Below are positions 4,361 to 8,677 of a DNA stretch of 8,677 nt, piece by piece (position 1 is the first letter of the stretch; each line of letters starts with the position of its first letter). The stretch is from Pontiellaceae bacterium (GTDB lineage Bacteria > Verrucomicrobiota > Kiritimatiellia > Kiritimatiellales > Tichowtungiaceae), in contig JAOZMR010000109.1 of NCBI GenBank assembly GCA_029934215.1, positions 1 through 8,677 of the forward strand, in the 5' to 3' direction. The notes beneath the pieces are model-generated. The model was not told the DNA's origin, made no database searches, and saw nothing but the letters and a program-made list of their open reading frames with translations. The translations under genes and the position numbers were made by a program.

Positions 4361-6109
4361 TCATCCCCCCGCTTTGAGCGAGTGAAGGCGTTGGTGGATG
4401 CTGATCAATTTTTGATGGACGGGTGAGATTTGTTTCCAACTATTGGAAAAGGTGAGTCCATGAAATTTCATTTTTCCTGCCACGATTTCTTTGGCGTCGG
4501 CGAGGGTTTGTTTTTCGAAAAATAGTTCGAGCGATGCGGATGGGTTTTCGTCGGAGAGCTCAAGGTGTATGAGTTCGTGAATGGCGCGGTACAGATTTTG
4601 GCGGGCGGGCGGCAATGCCCCAATGTGTTTGCACCCAATACACCACGCCTCGGCTTCTTCGAGGTTTCCAGTTGCGAGAGCGAGCATCCCTTTTAGTTCG
4701 CCGATACGCAGCGTGTGCCACGCCGAGTCCTCTTCGAAGAGTACGCCGATGGCGTCGGAGATGGTTTGCTGATCGTTCAGCCCTAGCTCATCGAGATGAT
4801 CCGCGAAGTCGTTTAGCTCTTCGGGAGACATCTGGTGTAGCGTGAGCAGTTGCGGGCGAAGGGTGGCTCCGGTGGTTTTGTTGCTCCAGATTAGATCGTC
4901 GGGCGAATAGACCTCTGACATGCCGGGCACGAGGATGCGGCAGGTGTAGATGCCGCAGTGGAGATATTCCGCGCAATAGATTTTATGCCCAGCGTGGGTG
5001 ATGATGGATTTCAGATAGTCAAATTCCTCGGCGGTGCTGCCCTCGAAATTCCAGTCGGTGAATTCAAAGTCAGGCGGGTCGCCGAACATTTTCCAGGAAA
5101 GAAGTCCGTCGGAGTCGATGAAATGACTTTCGAGATTCAGTTCGTCGGCAACGGCTTCGATATCGTGCGACGGGGGTTGAAAAACATCGAGCTGATCGAG
5201 CCCGCGCCCCTGAAGAAGTTCGGTGACGGTGCGTTCGAGCGCGATCTCGAATCGGCAGTTCGCGCCGAAGGCGGCGTAGCATCCGCCGTTTTGAGGGTTC
5301 ACCAGCAGGACGCAAATCGCAGGGAATTGCCCGCCCAAAGATGCGTCTTTAACCAAGATGGATAGCCCGTGCGCCTGAAGCTCTTCGATGTCTTTTTGTA
5401 TGCGAGGCGTTCGGGCGAGTATTTCTTGAGGCACGGTGGGCAGGCAAAGCCCTTGGGCGATCACTCGATTTTTCACATGTCGTTCGAGAATTTCCGCCAA
5501 TGCCTGCGCGCGGCATTCGGCGGGGGTGTTGCCTGCCGCCATGCCGTTGCTCACGTAAAGATTTGTGAGGATGCTGACGGGGAAGTAGACCGTTTCTTTG
5601 CTGTCGATTTGTTCAAAGGGCAATGCGCAAATCCCCCGATGCGGGTCGTCGATGTTGTTGTCGAGCAACTGCGCCGGAGTCAGTTCGTTGTCGGGGTTAT
5701 AGAATGAGCGCAAGGTCTCGTTGAGCAGCTCGGTTCCATCAGAGTGATGGGTTGGAATAGCCGACGAGTCTGCAATCGGAAACCATTTTTCGTTGGGGTA
5801 AAAAACGAAATCCGTTTTTGTCGTGTCGCTCCCCAGATGGTAGTCGAAGAAGAAGAGGTTGGTGGAAAGGCGCTCAAAAAATTCGTACAGCGCACTGGCT
5901 TCGCTTGCCAGTTCGGAGCTTCCTTTTCCGTTGGTGTAAATCTGCGGGCATTCGGATGAACGTAGATGCACGGACCAACAATTTTCAACCGGATGCTTGC
6001 TGGAGACCCATTCGACAGGGAACCCGTGTTGATTCAAAAGTACTCGTGCTTTTTCAAGCGTGTCTTCCAGCGTAGCGTCTTTGCCGAGGATATGTGTTTT
6101 AGGAGTCAT
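4361..6109 (-). CDS. ycaO: YcaO, accessory factor of ribosomal protein S12 beta-methylthiolation
   Basis: A 582-residue match along its whole length to E. coli YcaO (586 residues, recalled). Shared stretches include NGKGSSELASEASALYEFFE (60-79), YPNEKWFP (104-111), RGICALPF (158-165), NLYVSNGMAAGNT (183-195), ALERTVTELLQGRGLDQLDVF, ETHFIDS-like ESHFIDS, and TLRIGELKGMLALATG. The N-terminal YcaO domain binds ATP through acidic residues, probably Glu76 and Glu79 in YEFFER together with Gln202, Glu206 and Glu209 in the AQALAEILER helix. The C-terminal third (about 430-582) is the helical TPR-like part found in this subfamily. In E. coli the protein assists RimO in methylthiolating Asp in S12, with a genetic rather than fully defined biochemical role. 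There are no azoline-peptide genes nearby, so a natural-product role is unlikely. The ATG is 15 nt beyond the upstream stop, with no evident Shine-Dalgarno, so coupling is possible. Confidence 0.96.
   Translation of the reverse strand: MTPKTHILGKDATLEDTLEKARVLLNQHGFPVEWVSSKHPVENCWSVHLRSSECPQIYTNGKGSSELASEASALYEFFERLSTNLFFFDYHLGSDTTKTDFVFYPNEKWFPIADSSAIPTHHSDGTELLNETLRSFYNPDNELTPAQLLDNNIDDPHRGICALPFEQIDSKETVYFPVSILTNLYVSNGMAAGNTPAECRAQALAEILERHVKNRVIAQGLCLPTVPQEILARTPRIQKDIEELQAHGLSILVKDASLGGQFPAICVLLVNPQNGGCYAAFGANCRFEIALERTVTELLQGRGLDQLDVFQPPSHDIEAVADELNLESHFIDSDGLLSWKMFGDPPDFEFTDWNFEGSTAEEFDYLKSIITHAGHKIYCAEYLHCGIYTCRILVPGMSEVYSPDDLIWSNKTTGATLRPQLLTLHQMSPEELNDFADHLDELGLNDQQTISDAIGVLFEEDSAWHTLRIGELKGMLALATGNLEEAEAWCIGCKHIGALPPARQNLYRAIHELIHLELSDENPSASLELFFEKQTLADAKEIVAGKMKFHGLTFSNSWKQISPVHQKLISIHQRLHSLKAGG
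4434..4448. repeat. TTCCAA-N3-TTGGAA palindrome in the 3' end of ycaO
   Basis: TTCCAACTATTGGAA is an exact copy, read as part of FSNSWKQ in a C-terminal stretch that is not conserved with E. coli YcaO as recalled. This is consistent with insertion or drift at a tolerant place. Confidence 0.75.
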
Positions 6110-6124
6110 GGAGTCTCGTTGTTT

Positions 6125-8434
6125 TTAGTTGATTCCGTGGGCCTTCAGTTCCTCTTCGGTGCGCTCTTGCTCGGTGGATCGCTGTGTTTTGGACGGACTT
6201 CCTAGCGACCAATTTTTGCGAAGTCGGATTTTTTTGACCACGGGTTTTGAGTCCCAAAACGACCAGAGACGAATTCCAGATGCGGGGCTTTGCATGTCGA
6301 TATATGCATTCGGCTCAAAGGCCCAGACGGTCATGTTTGGCAGCACTTGATTTCCTTCAAATTCTTCAGGTGGTTTTCGTCCGGGAAGTGGGGTGACATC
6401 TGCGATTTCCCAGTCGCCTTCCGATGTAATGTCGCCCGATTGCGTTCGTAGGCATAGCGAAAAGAAGCTTCCTTGTTGCGTGGGCTGGAGGGTTGCGTCC
6501 CACTGATAGTCTCCTTTTTCGAGGGTGAGTCGGTGAACCTTTAGTTCGCCCTTCCCTAGCCCGCTCGCGACCGATTTCCCGTCGAGCAGAAGGTTATATT
6601 TCCCAAGTGCGTGAACTCCGAGTAATGCGTGGGTGGAATTTTCTTTGAGCCAAAGGTGATCGCGGGCGGCTTGTGCTGCGGGGGGATATGAGCTTTGGGT
6701 GTAGGTTTCATATTCGGCGCGAACGGCTTCGAAGCCTTCGGTTTTTTCGCGATAGCCCAGGGCGCGAACGTTGAGGAGGTCGCACCAGGGTTGCCGAATA
6801 TGGCGACGGGCGAAGAAGTCCATTCTCGCGGCGGCATCGGCGTATAGCCCGTCGCGCTCCAGCAGGAAGAGCTGCGAGAGGAGTCCGGGGAGTTCGAAGC
6901 GATCTGCCGGACGCGTCAGCAGGTGCGATTCGGCGACGGCGAGCGGGACGGCGGTGGCTTGGTCGGCATACCAATAGAGGACGCTGGACATGTAGCCACG
7001 GGCGTGGTTTCGGTCGCCGAATTCGATGTCGGCTTCGAAGGATTTTGTGAATGGCACGGTTTCCAATAAGTGGAAACGGTATTGGTCGGTTCGCATGGCT
7101 CCTTTTTCGATGAGTCCGTGGAGCGGAAGATCAAAGAGGCTGGTGTAGTAATAAGCACCGCTGAAATAATCTTCCAAACCGGTTCCGAGTTGCGGCGGCT
7201 GGGTTTCGGGGTCGGGGCGTAACGCTTCGTCGCCTTCTAGAATTGTCCATGTTCCGTCTTGTCCGATGGCGGTTAGATAGCAACCGACGTAGTGACCGGC
7301 GCCCGATGTTTCCAACATTTGGAACGGGCGGCCCGATGTGTTCGATGCACGCCAAACCGCGTGGAATTTTCGGTGTAATCCGCCCGTGTCGTTTCGGTTG
7401 CCCTGAGCTCCGATCGAAACGGAGATTGGAACGCCGGATTCGTTTTTAAGAACGCAACGCGCCCCTTTTTTGTAGGGCATGGGGAAGCGACAAACGAAGG
7501 CGCCGTCCACATAGGCGAGCGGCATGGATGCGAATGAGCGGAGATAAAATGCGTTGCAAAAGAAGTCGCCCAGCGGCACGTCCACACTCGGTTGCGATTC
7601 GCCATCCCAAAATAGTTGAAGACGGAGTTTTCGGAGAAGCTCGTGGGTCATCACCTCGGCGGCAGAAGGATCGTTGATCTGAATTGCAAACGATTCCAAA
7701 ACGCCCTCGCCCTCGTCCTCCCAGAATGCGAATGATTGCCACGGCGCGAGCGACGCGGGGCTGACGTTCGATAAACATTTTGTGGAGCAGGTTTGATGAG
7801 CCTCCTCATTTCTTGATGAGTCATTATTCACAGCATTCACGAGATTGCGTTGCGCGGCGGATACCGTTTTTGGAAAGCTCTCGACCTGTTCGGGCTTCAG
7901 GTTGAGCCGCGTGTGGTTGATCTGGAAATAATTGCGCGATCCCGGCTTTAGGCTTTCAGGTTTGATCTCGATTCGGAGGCTTTTGCTGAATGGGATCGGC
8001 AAAAGAGAATATTTTCCGCCGCCGGATTTGCCCGCAAGCGGCGGAGCGAATGGAAACTTTTCTCCGAACAGCTCATCCTGCGTCAGATTGATGCGCGGGG
8101 TCTCTTCGCCATCGAAAAAGAAAAGCCAGCGTTCGGCGTAGTAACTGGCGATCCAAATGCGAGAGATGTAACCGGGGGAGTCCGCCTCAAAAATCGTAAT
8201 GCGTCCGTTGGGTTGCGTCTCCGTGTACGTCGCCCAGTCGCAATTTCCACCGGTGCGATCGTAGGAACTCTCCAAAAACGAATCGCCCAACGGAGCTTCA
8301 GCAAATGAGTTCAAATTCGTCATTCGCGAGAGAAGGATTTCAAGGTCCACCCGATCAATCGGACAACTTGCCTGACGAGAACACCCGGTCAAAAGCAGAC
8401 CAAAACAAAACAACAACCCGGCAAATAAATTCAT
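6125..8434 (-). CDS. Lipoprotein of glycoside hydrolase family 172 (DUF2961) with long C-terminal extension
   Basis: A 769-residue protein. The N-terminus has a hydrophobic signal and the lipobox LTGC (Cys18), so it is probably exported and anchored by lipid in a membrane. The central region has DUF2961/GH172 signs: PLGDFFC (287-293), ILEGDEA (398-404) and the hallmark GTGLEDYFSGAYYY (417-430). Glu400 and Glu421 are 21 residues apart, the spacing I recall for the two catalytic glutamates of a studied GH172 enzyme. Known members act on fructofuranose or arabinofuranose linkages; the substrate here is unknown. GH172 cores usually fit in 350-400 residues. This one has a long low-complexity insert (about 185-225) and 250-300 extra C-terminal residues: a helical part (about 515-600), then beta-rich parts that could bind carbohydrate. 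A good Shine-Dalgarno AAGGAG (8441-8446) lies 6 nt before the ATG. ycaO follows after 15 nt. The stop is TAA. Confidence 0.88.
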   Translation of the reverse strand: MNLFAGLLFCFGLLLTGCSRQASCPIDRVDLEILLSRMTNLNSFAEAPLGDSFLESSYDRTGGNCDWATYTETQPNGRITIFEADSPGYISRIWIASYYAERWLFFFDGEETPRINLTQDELFGEKFPFAPPLAGKSGGGKYSLLPIPFSKSLRIEIKPESLKPGSRNYFQINHTRLNLKPEQVESFPKTVSAAQRNLVNAVNNDSSRNEEAHQTCSTKCLSNVSPASLAPWQSFAFWEDEGEGVLESFAIQINDPSAAEVMTHELLRKLRLQLFWDGESQPSVDVPLGDFFCNAFYLRSFASMPLAYVDGAFVCRFPMPYKKGARCVLKNESGVPISVSIGAQGNRNDTGGLHRKFHAVWRASNTSGRPFQMLETSGAGHYVGCYLTAIGQDGTWTILEGDEALRPDPETQPPQLGTGLEDYFSGAYYYTSLFDLPLHGLIEKGAMRTDQYRFHLLETVPFTKSFEADIEFGDRNHARGYMSSVLYWYADQATAVPLAVAESHLLTRPADRFELPGLLSQLFLLERDGLYADAAARMDFFARRHIRQPWCDLLNVRALGYREKTEGFEAVRAEYETYTQSSYPPAAQAARDHLWLKENSTHALLGVHALGKYNLLLDGKSVASGLGKGELKVHRLTLEKGDYQWDATLQPTQQGSFFSLCLRTQSGDITSEGDWEIADVTPLPGRKPPEEFEGNQVLPNMTVWAFEPNAYIDMQSPASGIRLWSFWDSKPVVKKIRLRKNWSLGSPSKTQRSTEQERTEEELKAHGIN
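7059..7077. repeat. 19-bp palindrome, variant of the TTCCAA family
   Basis: GTTTCCAATAAGTGGAAAC pairs fully except for the central bases. Its core TTCCAA-TAA-GTGGAA (7061-7075) is a one-base variant of the family, read as FHLLE in the GH172 protein. Confidence 0.65.
7310..7324. repeat. TTCCAA-N3-TTGGAA palindrome in the GH172 gene
   Basis: TTCCAACATTTGGAA is an exact copy, read as FQMLE (residues 371-375), about 25 residues before the ILEGDE motif. Confidence 0.75.
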
Positions 8435-8677
8435 AGAACACTCCTTATTAAAAAGTCAGAGTAGCCAAAAACAGAGCAACAGTCAGTTCCTTTTTTCACG
8501 AACACCAGCCCTCGGGCGCAAGTCACTTCAGACGGTCTTTTTTCGGTTGCGGATTCATGAGAGGTTTTGAAAATAATAAAATCCGGTTGTTGGCTCATTT
8601 TTTTGTTCTTATGCCGATAATTGTGGCTCTTCACGAATGTGCGTTTTTTAGAGGCTTTTCGCTCCCCTATTTGAGTT
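8435..8677. other. Non-coding upstream region of the lipoprotein gene
   Basis: Apart from the ribosome binding site at 8441-8446 this is AT-rich DNA without a convincing gene. No promoter with two good boxes, no repeat of the families above and no RNA gene could be recognised. The real promoter may lie here or beyond the window edge. Confidence 0.6.

Noticed and set aside
4026..4439. 137-codon minus-strand frame across the ycaO-hsdS gap
   Set aside because: It overlaps the real ends of ycaO and hsdS in another frame, is of low-quality composition, and passes through a promoter candidate and a palindrome.
4361..6109. YcaO as part of a thiazole/oxazole peptide cluster
   Set aside because: It matches the E. 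coli-type full-length YcaO with the C-terminal helical part. No precursor peptide, dehydrogenase or E1-like partner is adjacent.
8527..8536. TTCAGACGGT, one base from the core of the Neisseria DNA uptake sequence
   Set aside because: Single copy, not an exact match, and nothing else in the window suggests Neisseria. Chance is enough.
8431..8634. 67-codon minus-strand frame overlapping the lipoprotein start
   Set aside because: GTG start without a ribosome site, non-protein-like composition and no recognisable motif. It is most likely upstream non-coding DNA.

Overview
The window reads as a chromosomal segment of an environmental Gram-negative bacterium, most likely of the Verrucomicrobiota/Kiritimatiellota/Lentisphaerota group. 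This placement is an inference. It rests on a REP-associated transposase fused to a DprA/SLOG-like domain, a long GH172 (DUF2961) lipoprotein of the polysaccharide-degrader kind, and intergenic DNA full of short stereotyped repeats. All recognisable genes lie on the minus strand, so transcription runs from right to left.

Layout from right to left. 8435-8677 is a non-coding upstream region. 8434-6125 encodes a lipobox-bearing GH172-family lipoprotein. 6109-4361, 15 nt further on, encodes a complete orthologue of E. coli YcaO. A 225-nt gap (4136-4360) holds a candidate promoter, with a short palindrome over its -35 box, for a type I restriction-modification pair. The pair is hsdS (4135-3541), short, with a single target-recognition domain and broken, followed by an intact hsdM (3544-2042) that overlaps it as ATGA. 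No hsdR is present. Next come a REP-associated tyrosine (HUH) transposase (1924-890) and a 195-residue protein of unknown function (737-150). A strong UUCG-loop hairpin (19-40) closes the left end.

The least ordinary feature is the repeat content. (1) A 15-bp palindrome, TTCCRA-N3-TYGGAA, occurs ten times in 8.7 kb, both between and inside genes. (2) The gaps left of hsdM carry a composite: heptamers repeated three times at 9-10 bp spacing, ending in GG(A)TTAA or a similar string and joined to the TTCCAATGTTCGGAA form of that palindrome. (3) The transposase gene is bracketed by 18-bp identical copies of the palindrome, one of them 2 nt from its start codon. Its reading frame also contains three different 20-bp palindromes of the form GGGCGA-N8-TCGCCC and a 15-bp in-frame minisatellite. 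This suggests a transposase with one or two families of small non-autonomous palindromic elements, but the link cannot be proved from one window.

The second point of interest is hsdS. It has two independent lesions: an in-frame TAG at codon 18, and a +1 shift at a tract of eight G (eight C in the coding strand). Removing one base of the tract restores a frame that ends exactly in the ATGA overlap with hsdM. This could be phase variation, gene decay or an assembly error. The genes do not form one pathway: the carbohydrate-active lipoprotein and ycaO may share a transcript, the hsd genes form a second unit, and the transposase and the unknown gene are separate units in repeat-rich DNA.
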